Below are positions 8,132-16,647 of a DNA stretch of 64,000 nt, one piece after another. The notes below the pieces were generated by a model. That model worked only from the letters and a program-made list of their open reading frames with translations. It made no database searches and was not told the DNA's origin. Position numbers and translations under genes: made by a program. Positions within the stretch are counted from its first letter, which is position 1, and every line of letters begins with the position of its first letter. The DNA is from CAMDPA01 sp965223035 (lineage in GTDB: Bacteria; Pseudomonadota; Alphaproteobacteria; Rhizobiales; Hyphomicrobiaceae): the NCBI GenBank assembly GCA_965223035.1, contig OZ244980.1, positions 1 through 64,000 on the forward strand, read 5' to 3'.

Positions 8132-9106
8132 TCAGCAACCGGTTGCGATCGGCCGTAGCCAGCCGAGCGCCGCCAAGAGCGGAGCGTCACTGGCTCGGAG
8201 CAGGTAACTGTCCGCCGCGGCGGTGAGCCGAAGCGGATAGCCGGCAGGGAACGCCAGCGCGTCGCCCCGGCCCCAGTCGAACGTCTGCGCGCCGATGATC
8301 GAGTGCCCGCTGCCCGACATTACCGCAAGGATGGCGCTGGAGGTCGCCGCGGGGAGGGTCGCGGTGGCGCCGGCGTCCAGGCGCATGACATGCAAGCCGA
8401 TGGTGGCCATCGCCGGTGGCGGCCGCCCAAGCTCGATCTCCCGGTAGCCCGGTGCCAGATCCTGAGCGGCGGCGAGGTCGGTCGCGATGTCCGCGAACGC
8501 GAAACGTGCCGGCGACAGCGGGTCCGTTGCCCGCACTTGCTCCAGGCCATCCGGGTGGTGCTCGAAGAACATTGGATTCAAGAGCTGGACCGTTGGAACA
8601 TCTAAGACGTCCATCCAATACGCGTCGGCGGAGCTTTCGTTGGCGTGAGCGTGCCAGCACCAGTTGGGTGTCAGCAGCACATCGCCCGGCTCCATCGGAA
8701 TCTTGACGCCATCGACGACGGTGAAGGTGTTGGGCGCGGTATCGAGCACCAGCCGCAGAGCGTTGGCGGTATGGCGATGGGAACGGGCCACTTCGCCGGC
8801 TTTGACCATTTGATAGGCCGCGACCAGCGTGCGCACGGTGGGATAGTGGTTGTGCGGAATCGGATTGACCAAAATCAGGTTGCGGCGCTCGGCCAGCTCT
8901 GTGTTGACAAAGCGGGCGGCTGAGGTCAGTGCCGCCTTGGCCGGATGGTAGGGCCAATGGGCAGGCAGGAAGCCGGCCTTGGGGCTGGGCCACAGCGATG
9001 GCTCCTTTTTCGCCCAGCCATTCTCGATGCTCAGTTGCGGCAGTAGCGCATAGATCTCCTCAAGACTGCGAGCCGCTTCAAACTTCGTCGCCGCAATGGC
9101 GGTCAT
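8132..9106 (-). CDS. Gentisate 1,2-dioxygenase-like bicupin
   Basis: The 324-residue bicupin resembles gentisate 1,2-dioxygenases, which use Fe(II) to cleave gentisate to maleylpyruvate. The first cupin shows the iron-binding SHRHTANALRLVLD (HxH) and the second metal-ligand region TPNWCWHAHANE. The second cupin (from about residue 235, MATIGLHVMRLDAG) is less conserved. The start chosen is the ATG at 9106 (MTAIAATKFEAARS), preceded by a strong GGAGGTG; a longer frame to 9304 lacks family sequence and a ribosome site. The gene is divergent from livH, sharing a 236-bp promoter region, which ties ring cleavage to uptake. Family members also act on salicylate and 1-hydroxy-2-naphthoate, so the substrate is provisional. 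Confidence 0.82.
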   Translation of the reverse strand: MTAIAATKFEAARSLEEIYALLPQLSIENGWAKKEPSLWPSPKAGFLPAHWPYHPAKAALTSAARFVNTELAERRNLILVNPIPHNHYPTVRTLVAAYQMVKAGEVARSHRHTANALRLVLDTAPNTFTVVDGVKIPMEPGDVLLTPNWCWHAHANESSADAYWMDVLDVPTVQLLNPMFFEHHPDGLEQVRATDPLSPARFAFADIATDLAAAQDLAPGYREIELGRPPPAMATIGLHVMRLDAGATATLPAATSSAILAVMSGSGHSIIGAQTFDWGRGDALAFPAGYPLRLTAAADSYLLRASDAPLLAALGWLRPIATGC

Positions 9107-9342
9107 GACGATCACCTCCAAATTGCCGGCGGCTGCGTTCGTAGCTCTGCGTTGGACCGCCGAGATGGGAAGAGAGCAGCATGTCGCGGCCGTCTCGGCA
9201 AGCTGCTTGCCGGCTGATAGCCCGGGGCGTGCTTCCGGCCACGTGTGGCCAAAGGGTAAGCCGTGATGTGCCTTTTGGGTCACTTCCGTTGCCGGTCGTG
9301 CCACGTTAAGCTTTCACGAATGGGTCGGGAAGTTCTTAGGTC

Positions 9343-10215
9343 ATGCTCTCACAACAATTGATCAACGGGCTGATGCTCGGTGCGTCCTATGCGCTGGTGG
9401 CGATCGGCTATACGTTGATATTTGGCACACTGAGATTGTTGCACTTTGCCCACGGTGAAGTGTTCATGTTCGGTGCTTTTTTCGGGCTGCACATCGTGCT
9501 GGCGGTGAGCGGGGCCAATATCTACGTCGCGATCGTCGGTGCGATGATCGGCACCGGTCTGTTGGGCTTCTTAATCGCGTTGCTGGCGGTTCGTCCGGTG
9601 AGCAAGGACTATCCGCTGGCACCGCTGATCTCGACGATCGGCGTGACGATCGTGTTGCAGAATGTCGCGGTCAGCTTGTTCGGCGGCGCGCAAGTCGCGT
9701 TTCCGGAGAAGATCGATCCGGCCCTCTATCACATCGGCGATCTCACCATCAGCAGCGTGCAAATCTTCATTCTGGTGGTGGCCTTGGTGCTGATGGTTCT
9801 GTTGTGGTTGCTGATCTCGCACACCAAGCTTGGTCGCGCGATACGTGCAACCGCGGAAAACCACGAAACCGCGCAGCTGCTCGGCGTCGACGTCAACCGC
9901 ATGGTGTTGATCGTGTTTGTGCTGGCCTCCTGCCTGGCCGGCGCTGCCGGCGTGCTTGACGGGGTGAAGAATTCCAACGTGTCGCCGTTCATGGGGTTGG
10001 AGGTGGCGGTCAAGGCGTTGGTGGTGATGTTGCTCGGCGGCCTCGGCAATATTCTCGGCGCGATGGTCGCCGGCGTCCTGTTGGGCATGATCGAGGTGCT
10101 GTCGGCCGCTTACATCGGCACCTCGATGCGCGATTTCATGACTTTCGCGTTGCTGATTGTCATACTGCTTTACAAGCCGACCGGACTCTTTGGGTCCAGC
10201 GTCGTACGCGACTGA
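9343..10215 (+). CDS. livH: Branched-chain amino acid-type ABC transporter permease LivH
   Basis: The 290-residue inner-membrane permease has the LivH family start QQLINGLMLGASYALVAIGYTL, about eight helices, and the family loop RATAENHETAQLLGVDVNRM (residues 167-186) that contacts the ATPase. It pairs with LivM, which follows after 18 nt, and should use the LivG and LivF ATPases. In alphaproteobacteria many Liv-type systems carry aromatic acids rather than amino acids. The neighbouring gentisate-type and molybdenum hydroxylase genes make such a substrate likely here, but no periplasmic binding protein gene lies in the cluster to confirm it. Confidence 0.92.
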   Translation: MLSQQLINGLMLGASYALVAIGYTLIFGTLRLLHFAHGEVFMFGAFFGLHIVLAVSGANIYVAIVGAMIGTGLLGFLIALLAVRPVSKDYPLAPLISTIGVTIVLQNVAVSLFGGAQVAFPEKIDPALYHIGDLTISSVQIFILVVALVLMVLLWLLISHTKLGRAIRATAENHETAQLLGVDVNRMVLIVFVLASCLAGAAGVLDGVKNSNVSPFMGLEVAVKALVVMLLGGLGNILGAMVAGVLLGMIEVLSAAYIGTSMRDFMTFALLIVILLYKPTGLFGSSVVRD

Positions 10216-10233
10216 TCGGGGGCTGACCGCACG

Positions 10234-11181
10234 ATGTTGGATGGTTACACCGAGTCGATTCTCGTCTTTCTCGGAATAAATCTGATTGCCGCCTTCAGCT
10301 TTTATGCGCCGTTCATGACGGGGCAGGTATCGCTCGGCCAGGCGGGGTTCATGGCGGTTGGCGCCTATGCCTCGGCTATCTTTACCACGCGGCTCGGACT
10401 GCCATTTCCGGTCGGGTTGGGGATGGGCGCGCTGATCGCGGGCGTGATCGGCGTGATGGTCGGCTTCCCCGCACTGCGCATCAAAGGCATCTATCTATTG
10501 CTGCTGACGCTGGGGTTTCAGCAAATCATCCAGGTGATCGCGTTGACCTGGCCGTACACCGGTGCCGCGGACGGCTTTCAGGGCATCCCCTATCAGGCCA
10601 ACACCTTCTCGTACGTGTGGACGATCGTGCTGTTGGTGCTGGTGTTCTTCTGGTGGCTGGAGCGGTCGAGCTTGGGCCGTGCGATGACCGCGATCCATAC
10701 CGATGAGGACGCCTCGGAGGTGATGGGAATCGACATCGTCCGGGTCAAGCTGTTCGCGTTCGGCTTGGGCGCGGCGCTGGCGGGCGTCGCCGGATGCCTT
10801 TACGCGCATTTCACCACCTACGTCGATTCCAATTCGTTCGACATCTTGCTGTCCGTGCAGCTGCTGATGTTTGTCGTGTTCGGCGGCGGGACCGTGTTCT
10901 TGGGCCCGGTGGTCGGGGCCGTTATCCTGACGCTGCTGCCGGAGTTTCTCAGACACTTGCGCGATTGGATGGAAATTATCCCGGAAGCGTGGACGCAAGA
11001 CGAGCCGTGGAGCGGGATCTACGAAAGGGCCTATGAGTGGCTGGATTTTGAGAACGAGAAGCGGCTGATCGTTTATGGGTTGGTGCTGATCGTGATGATG
11101 ATCTGGCGACCGCAGGGATTGGTCAGCCGCGATACCTTCCGACGCAGAGCGCGGCCGGACAAAGGTGAAGCGGTGGCATGA
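10234..11181 (+). CDS. livM: Branched-chain amino acid-type ABC transporter permease LivM
   Basis: 315 residues with nine to ten hydrophobic helices. Family motifs are TGQVSLGQAGFMAVGAYASA near residue 30, FPALRIKGIYLLLLTLGFQQ near 80, and the coupling loop SSLGRAMTAIHTDEDASEVMG near 150. The C-terminal end (RDTFRRRARPDKGEAVA) is cytoplasmic and basic. It sits between livH and livG, and livG begins within a few bases of its TGA, so the three form an operon. Confidence 0.92.
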   Translation: MLDGYTESILVFLGINLIAAFSFYAPFMTGQVSLGQAGFMAVGAYASAIFTTRLGLPFPVGLGMGALIAGVIGVMVGFPALRIKGIYLLLLTLGFQQIIQVIALTWPYTGAADGFQGIPYQANTFSYVWTIVLLVLVFFWWLERSSLGRAMTAIHTDEDASEVMGIDIVRVKLFAFGLGAALAGVAGCLYAHFTTYVDSNSFDILLSVQLLMFVVFGGGTVFLGPVVGAVILTLLPEFLRHLRDWMEIIPEAWTQDEPWSGIYERAYEWLDFENEKRLIVYGLVLIVMMIWRPQGLVSRDTFRRRARPDKGEAVA

Positions 11182-11185
11182 AGCG

Positions 11186-12034
11186 ATGATGAGCGATTCC
11201 AGTAGCATAGACGCCAGCGGGATGGCTTCGCCGGGAACCGACCGCGCAGCAGGCCCACACGGTGAGGTATTGCTGTCGCTGGTTGGACTGACCAAACGGT
11301 TCGGTGGATTTACCGCCCTCAACGATGTGTCGATCGACGTGCGAAGCGGCGAGATCCATGCCGTGATCGGCCCCAACGGTGCAGGCAAGACAACCCTGTT
11401 CAATCTCGTCAGCGGTATTCTGCGTCACGACGGCGGTCGCATTCTGTTCGAGGGCCAGCCAATCGACAGGTTGCGGCCCTATCAGCGGACGCTGCGCGGC
11501 GTCTCCCGCACGTTTCAGAACATCCGGCTGTTTCATGGCATGACGGTTCTAGAGAACGTCATGGTGGCCCAGCACGGCCGCCATTACCCGTCAATCACAA
11601 GCAGTTTTGCCAGCGCGATCTTGGGCCGCGGCGCCAAGAACGAGCGGATGAAGGCGGTCGCCCGCGACTTGCTCGCGTTTGTGGAGCTGGAGCGTGCGGC
11701 GGACGCGAAAGCGACGGATCTACCCTATGGCCAACGCCGGTTGCTGGAAATCGCGCGCGCGCTGGCCACCGAGCCCAAGCTGATCTTGTTGGACGAGCCG
11801 GCGGCCGGCATGAATCCGCGCGAGACGGAAGGCCTCGACAAGCTGATCTCCAAGCTGTCGGGGCTCGGAATCACCACGCTGCTGGTCGAGCACGACATGA
11901 ATTTGGTGATGGGTATCTCGGACCGCGTCACGGTTCTCAACTTCGGCGAGAAGATCGCCGAGGGCTTGCCGGAGGAGGTCCAGAACAACGAGGAGGTGGT
12001 CGCCGCATATCTGGGGACCGACGATGAGATCTAA
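11186..12034 (+). CDS. livG: ABC transporter ATP-binding protein LivG
   Basis: An ABC ATPase of about 282 residues with Walker A GPNGAGKTT, Q-loop region SRTFQNIRLFHGMTVLENV, the LivG-type signature LPYGQRRLLEIARAL, Walker B LILLDEPAAGMNP and the switch His in LVEHDMNLVM. The frame is open upstream to a GTG at 11165 overlapping livM by 17 bp. I chose the ATG at 11186 (next one at 11189), just past the livM stop. The first about 30 residues (MMSDSSSIDASGMASPGTDR) are polar and precede the conserved domain, so the exact start is unsure. It should hydrolyse ATP with LivF to drive LivHM. Confidence 0.92.
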   Translation: MMSDSSSIDASGMASPGTDRAAGPHGEVLLSLVGLTKRFGGFTALNDVSIDVRSGEIHAVIGPNGAGKTTLFNLVSGILRHDGGRILFEGQPIDRLRPYQRTLRGVSRTFQNIRLFHGMTVLENVMVAQHGRHYPSITSSFASAILGRGAKNERMKAVARDLLAFVELERAADAKATDLPYGQRRLLEIARALATEPKLILLDEPAAGMNPRETEGLDKLISKLSGLGITTLLVEHDMNLVMGISDRVTVLNFGEKIAEGLPEEVQNNEEVVAAYLGTDDEI

Positions 12035-12180
12035 AGCCTGTCGGCGTCAGTTGGAACCTTCCCGCTCTTCCAGCCGCTCCACCTTAAGGCGCAAAGATGA
12101 TCTAATGGCACGATGATGCCGATGGCGGCGTGGGAGTGGAATGGTTCCACCTCACACCGAAGCGCTCGCATGAGATCAAT
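12035..12180. repeat. Degenerate F2 copy with an F1 half-arm
   Basis: TTGGAACCTTCCCGCTC (F2 end in inverted form), then CCTTAAGGCGCAAAGATGATCTA (an F1 A arm, given here as landmark over 12082-12104), then GGAGTGGAATGGTTCCACC and ACACCGAAGCGCTCGCA (F2 other end). It looks like an F2 element that received and partly lost an F1 hairpin. Confidence 0.5.
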
Positions 12181-12204
12181 CGCGCTTGCGAGCAAGCGGC
12201 AAGC

Positions 12205-12957
12205 TCACACCATGGAGAAGCCGCCGTTGACGCTGATCACCTGGCCGGTGATCCAGCTGCCTTGATCGGAGGCCAGCAGCGCAACCAATGGCGCCACGTC
12301 GTCGGGCTGACCCAATCGCCTGAGCGGATAAAACCGGGTCAGCTTGTCACGGTTGGCCTCCAGCCATTCCGGATCATGGCCGGTTTCCACCAGTCCGAGC
12401 GCGACCGAGTTCGCGGTCGTTCCAAACCGGCCCATCTCCTTGGCCAAGGATTTCATCAAAGCGATCACGCCGGCGCGTCCCGCCGCGGCGATGGCGAGAC
12501 CGGACTCGCCGACCCGCGAGGAATCGCCCATCAGCGAAATGATGCGCCCGTGGCCGCTCGCCGACAGCCGTGGGCCAGCCGCATGGCAGCAGTTGATCGC
12601 GCCCAATAGACAGACGTCCAACTGCCGCCGCCACTCCTGCGGCGTGGTGTCAGCGAAACGCTTCCTGATGACGAGCCCCGCGTTGTTGATCAGGATATCG
12701 AGCCCGCCCAGCTGTGAGGCGACGCGGTCGACCATGTGCCGAACCTGGTCGAGGTCGGCAATGTCCGCGCGGCATGCGATCGCGCGGCCGCCAGCCGCTT
12801 CGATCTCCGCCACCACCGTCTGGGCCGCGTCGGCGGCGCTGTGGTAATTGACCGCGACCGATGCGCCCTCGGCGGCCAACGTCAGCGCAATTTCCCGACC
12901 GACGTCGCGCGCGGCGCCGGTGACCAGCGCTACCCTGCCCTCGAGCCCGAGTTTCAT
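12205..12957 (-). CDS. SDR-family oxidoreductase-like protein lacking the catalytic Tyr/Lys
   Basis: A 250-residue Rossmann protein of classical SDR length. The cofactor motif TGAARDVGRE (residues 14-23), NNAG near 90 and the C-terminal SWITGQVISVNGGFSMV are all present. Where a classical SDR has YxxxK it reads GLAIAAAGRAGV, so the Tyr is Ala and the Lys is Arg, although the flanking helix (IALMKSLAKEMG) is well kept. It could be a non-catalytic partner, a binding protein, or an enzyme with other chemistry. It is the last gene of the molybdenum hydroxylase operon, its ATG overlapping the large subunit's TGA by 4 bp. Confidence 0.85.
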   Translation of the reverse strand: MKLGLEGRVALVTGAARDVGREIALTLAAEGASVAVNYHSAADAAQTVVAEIEAAGGRAIACRADIADLDQVRHMVDRVASQLGGLDILINNAGLVIRKRFADTTPQEWRRQLDVCLLGAINCCHAAGPRLSASGHGRIISLMGDSSRVGESGLAIAAAGRAGVIALMKSLAKEMGRFGTTANSVALGLVETGHDPEWLEANRDKLTRFYPLRRLGQPDDVAPLVALLASDQGSWITGQVISVNGGFSMV

Positions 12958-15389
12958 GCTTCATCTCCCTCAGTGTGAGACTTGTCTGTGCGCGCCGTGG
13001 CGGCGGCAATCAAGCGATACAAGCGCTCCGGTGTGACGGGTAATTCGTTAACCTCAACACCCAGCGGCGCGAGCGCGTCGCTGATCGCGTTGGCGATCGC
13101 TGCCGGCGCGCCGATGGTGCCGCCTTCGCCCATGCCGCGATAGCCGCCAAGGGTGGGGGATCGGGTATCCAGGTGCACGACCTCGATGTTCGGCACCTCG
13201 CCGGCGCCTGGCACGACATAGTCGACCAGCGACGCCGATAGGATCTGGCCAGAGGCATCGTAAACCACCTCCTCGGACAATGCGACGCCGACGCCCTGGG
13301 CCACGCCGCCGTGCACCTGGCCGTCGACGATGGCGGGATTGATGAGTTGGCCACAGTCCTCCGCCACCACGTAGCGCTTGAGCGCCAAGGTGAATGTGTT
13401 TGGATCGATCTCCAACGTGGCGATGTGCGTCGCTGCTGAGGTGGTGCCGAACACCGGATCGTAGGTCCCGGTCGCTGTTAGCTCCTCGCGGTAGCCTTGC
13501 GGCAGGCGGCCCATCTCGAGATAGACCGCCCGGGCCAGCTCCTTGAAAGTGAGCGTGCGATTGCTTCCCTTAACGCTGATCCGGCCGCCCTCGGCATCAA
13601 GTTGATCCGGCGTTGTTTCGAGCAAATGTGCAGCGGCGCGCAGGATCTTGGCGCGCAGCTCGCCGCCGGCGATGCTGGCCGCACCAGATGCCAACACAGC
13701 GCCGCGACTGGCGTAGGTTCCCGTGGCATTCGGCACGGCGGCGCTGTCGCCGACGACGATACGGATGTCACGGATGTCGGCGCCGAGCTGATCGGCCACC
13801 ACTTGCGCGAGCGTGGTCTCGTGTCCCTGACCATGGGTCGCGATACCGAACGCAGCGGTGATGCCGCCGTTTGCATCGATCGATAGCTTGGCGGTCTCGG
13901 TCCCAGTATTGATGGGCATGCCCGGTGCCACGGCGATGCGGGAGCCCAGGCCGGTCAGCTCTGCATAGCTGGCGAGGCCGATGCCGAACCAGCGGCCCGC
14001 CGCCCTGGCGCGGGTTTGCTGTTCGCGCAGGCCCGCATAGTCGATGCGCGCGCAGGCCGCGTTCAAACACCCGATAAAGCTCGCGTTATCCCACACGATG
14101 CCAGACGCCGCCTTATAGGGTAGTGCATCGTCCGTCACCAGATTACGCCGTCGCAACTCGCATGGATCGAGGCCAAGGCGACGCGCGGCCATATCGATCA
14201 ATCGCTCCATCACGAAGGTCGAGATCGGCCGGCCCACGCCACGGTAGGCGCCGGCCGGCGCCTTCGCGGTTGCCACCGCCCGCACGTTTCCGCGATAGGC
14301 GTCGATGCGATAGGGTCCGGGTAGGAAACTGGCCACCTGCACCGGCTCCAGCCCGGCTGTCCAGGGGTAGATTGAGTAGGCACCGACATCACCGATCACG
14401 TCAGCCGTCAGCGCCAGGATGGTGCCATCGTTGTCGACGCCCAGCTCAGCCTCGACGACCTCGTCGAAGGCCTGGCCGGTGGTGGTCAGATCCTCCAGCC
14501 GGTCCGAGGTCCATTTCACCGGGCGTCGAAGTTTGCGTGCGGCAGCGCAGACCAATAGCTCTTCGGGATAAAGCGACGCCTTGCCCCCGAAACCGCCACC
14601 GACGTCCGGCGCCACGACCCGGATCTGGGTTCCGCTCAGGCCAAGCGCTTCGATCAACCCATTGCGGATGATGCCCGGCACCTGGGTCGACGAATATAGC
14701 GTCAGCTCGCCGCGGCCGGCATCGAACTCGGCCAGGTAGCTGCGGTTCTCAATAGCGGTCGGCGTCTTGCGATGCATGCGAAAGCGGCCGGCAACCCGCA
14801 GATCGGCGGCGGCCATCCGGGCGTCGACCTCGCCGCGCTCGAATTGGCGGGCGACGATCACGTTGGTGCCGGCGGCTTCGTGCAGCAACGCCGCGCCGGG
14901 TCGCGCCGCCAGCTCGGGATTGTTGACCGGTGCCAGCGGTTCAAGCTCGATGTCGATCAGCTCCGCGGCGTCCTCCGCCAGATAGCGCGACGTGGCGATA
15001 ACGGCAGCCACCGGCTCCCCAACGTACCGGACCTTGCCGACGGCCAGTGGCAGCAGCGGCGTCGCGTAATATCCCTTCATGCGCGAGACGGCAGACACCG
15101 GCTCGATGGTTCCGGCCAGATCGTCGGCGGTGAGCACGGCGACGACACCGGGTGCGGTGGCGGCGGCGGCGCAGTCGATGGCGATGAGCTTGGCGTGCGG
15201 CAAGTCGCTGCGGCGAAAAGCGACGTGCACCAGTCCTGGTCGCTGCAGGTCGTCGACGAACCGACCGTGACCGGTCAACAGGCGCCGGTCCTCCAGCCGG
15301 TGCACGCGCGCGCCCACATGCTTTGGCCGCAGCGGATTGCTGATGTCGATCGGGTCGGGCGGTGGCCGATCGTCGGCAGCCTTAGTCAT
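12954..15389 (-). CDS. Molybdenum hydroxylase large (Moco-binding) subunit, CoxL/XDH family
   Basis: The 811-residue protein has the family order: the a/b hammerhead domain at residues 25-150 (KHVGARVHRLEDRRLLTGHG), then the Moco-binding domains with VGGGFGGKASLYPEE near 270, AYRGVGRPISTFVMERLID near 375 and the active-site GMGEGGTIGAPAAIANAI near 760. The loop reads AYRGVGR, not the AYXCSFR of true aerobic CO dehydrogenase, so this is a form II-like hydroxylase acting on an aromatic, heterocyclic or aldehyde substrate. It needs the FAD and [2Fe-2S] subunits upstream in the operon. Its start overlaps the MBL gene by 8 bp. Confidence 0.92.
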   Translation of the reverse strand: MTKAADDRPPPDPIDISNPLRPKHVGARVHRLEDRRLLTGHGRFVDDLQRPGLVHVAFRRSDLPHAKLIAIDCAAAATAPGVVAVLTADDLAGTIEPVSAVSRMKGYYATPLLPLAVGKVRYVGEPVAAVIATSRYLAEDAAELIDIELEPLAPVNNPELAARPGAALLHEAAGTNVIVARQFERGEVDARMAAADLRVAGRFRMHRKTPTAIENRSYLAEFDAGRGELTLYSSTQVPGIIRNGLIEALGLSGTQIRVVAPDVGGGFGGKASLYPEELLVCAAARKLRRPVKWTSDRLEDLTTTGQAFDEVVEAELGVDNDGTILALTADVIGDVGAYSIYPWTAGLEPVQVASFLPGPYRIDAYRGNVRAVATAKAPAGAYRGVGRPISTFVMERLIDMAARRLGLDPCELRRRNLVTDDALPYKAASGIVWDNASFIGCLNAACARIDYAGLREQQTRARAAGRWFGIGLASYAELTGLGSRIAVAPGMPINTGTETAKLSIDANGGITAAFGIATHGQGHETTLAQVVADQLGADIRDIRIVVGDSAAVPNATGTYASRGAVLASGAASIAGGELRAKILRAAAHLLETTPDQLDAEGGRISVKGSNRTLTFKELARAVYLEMGRLPQGYREELTATGTYDPVFGTTSAATHIATLEIDPNTFTLALKRYVVAEDCGQLINPAIVDGQVHGGVAQGVGVALSEEVVYDASGQILSASLVDYVVPGAGEVPNIEVVHLDTRSPTLGGYRGMGEGGTIGAPAAIANAISDALAPLGVEVNELPVTPERLYRLIAAATARTDKSHTEGDEA

Positions 15390-16143
15390 AGGCCTCGGCC
15401 CCCTTGCGCAAGCCGGCCCATTGATCGGCGTCGTGCCCGCAGATGATGGTGGCGCCGCCAGCCTCGATGCGCCGTACCTCGGCGAGCGAAGTGGTCAGTA
15501 GCTCGGCATTCCAGGTGTTGCGTGGAACGATGTCACGGTCATAGCAGGCGCGAACGCTCACCGTATCGCCCGCCAGCAAGAAGCTGCCGCTGCGATCGAG
15601 TTCAACGAGGCCGCCGATCGAACCCGGCGTGTGACCCGGCAATGGGATGAGGACGATGCGGCCATCACCGAACAGGTCGCGTTCGCCCGCCACCAGGTCC
15701 ATCGGCAGCGGGTGATCCCACTCGGCGGCCAGGTAGCCGCTGGCGGCGGCATTGTCGGCGCGTGCCGCCGCAACCTCGCGTGCGTGGACGAGCACGGTCG
15801 CCTTGGTGAAGAACGCGTTACAGCCGCAGTGGTCGGGATGCAGGTGCGAATTCACCACGACGTCGATGTCCTCGGGCGCAAGGTCTAAGCCGGCCAGCCC
15901 AGCCAACACGTGATCACCCGGCCGCATGATCGGTGTCATCAGTTTGGCCAGACCACCCCAACGGGTCTGCGCGTCCTCGGCCGTGGTGGGGTGGCACCCG
16001 GTGTCGAACAGCACGTTGGCCTGGCGATGTCGAAGCAATGCGCTCGTCACCGGCAGTTCGATCGTCTCGCTCCGGTCCTCGGTCGGCAGAAAGATGGATT
16101 TGCGCATTTTCAGCCGACCGCCGGAAAGCAGATGCATTTTCAT
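15382..16143 (-). CDS. Metallo-beta-lactamase-fold hydrolase (N-acyl-homoserine-lactonase-like)
   Basis: 253 residues. The dinuclear zinc motif HLHPDHCG (HxHxDH) lies near residue 110, with the further ligands in LPGHTPGS, LAGDTV and CGHDAD. The N-terminus (MKMHLLSGGRLKMRKSIFL) is like the AhlD/AttM lactonase branch. Its position is unusual: it lies between the small and large subunit genes of a molybdenum hydroxylase, overlapping the former by 4 bp and the latter by 8 bp. I infer that it hydrolyses a lactone, lactam or thioester in the same pathway and not a quorum signal, since no luxI/luxR pair is nearby. Confidence 0.88.
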   Translation of the reverse strand: MKMHLLSGGRLKMRKSIFLPTEDRSETIELPVTSALLRHRQANVLFDTGCHPTTAEDAQTRWGGLAKLMTPIMRPGDHVLAGLAGLDLAPEDIDVVVNSHLHPDHCGCNAFFTKATVLVHAREVAAARADNAAASGYLAAEWDHPLPMDLVAGERDLFGDGRIVLIPLPGHTPGSIGGLVELDRSGSFLLAGDTVSVRACYDRDIVPRNTWNAELLTTSLAEVRRIEAGGATIICGHDADQWAGLRKGAEAYD

Positions 16144-16646
16144 GGTGGATCCTTCTCACCAGTGTCTTGCGTGGACCCGCCACCGATGACGGCGCGCACG
16201 GCCCGCACGATGTTCTGGTAGCCGGTGCACCGGCACAGATTGCCTGAAAGGCCAACGCGGATGTCTTCGTCGCTGGCCAGCGGATACTTACGGATCAGAT
16301 CGGTGATCGTCATCAGCACGCCCGGCGTGCAGAAGCCGCATTGCAGGGCATGGTGCTCTTGAAACGCACGCTGAAGCGCGTTGAGCTGGTCGATATCGCC
16401 GAGGCCCTCCACCGTCTCCACCGTCGCGCCGTCGGCCTGCACGGCGAACATCAAGCAGGCGCGGGCGCTGTCGCCATTGACCAGAACGGTGCAAGCGCCG
16501 CACACACCATGCTCGCAGCCGACGTGCGTGCCGGTCAGGCCGAGCGTGTGGCGCAGCAGGTCGCTCAGCAATAGGCGCGGCTCGACCGGCAGCTCGTGCA
16601 GTTGGCCATTGACAGTGACCGAGATGATGGGCCGCTGCACCGGCAT
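16140..16646 (-). CDS. Molybdenum hydroxylase [2Fe-2S] subunit, CoxS family
   Basis: 168 residues with both iron-sulfur domains: the plant-ferredoxin type CEHGVCGACTVLVNG, and the alpha-helical domain with CGFCTPGVLMT and LCRCTGYQNI. It passes electrons from the Mo site to FAD. The start is the ATG at 16646 (MPVQRPIISVTVNGQ), with GGAG about 11 nt upstream and one base after the FAD-subunit stop. A longer frame extends back into the FAD gene but has no family sequence. The C-terminus (GGGSTQDTGEKDPP) is polar and overlaps the MBL start. Confidence 0.93.
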   Translation of the reverse strand: MPVQRPIISVTVNGQLHELPVEPRLLLSDLLRHTLGLTGTHVGCEHGVCGACTVLVNGDSARACLMFAVQADGATVETVEGLGDIDQLNALQRAFQEHHALQCGFCTPGVLMTITDLIRKYPLASDEDIRVGLSGNLCRCTGYQNIVRAVRAVIGGGSTQDTGEKDPP

Positions 16647-16647
16647 A

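Noticed and set aside
15382..16143. Quorum-quenching lactonase
   Set aside because: The fold fits, but the operon context with a molybdenum hydroxylase and the lack of luxI/luxR genes nearby favour a catabolic hydrolase.
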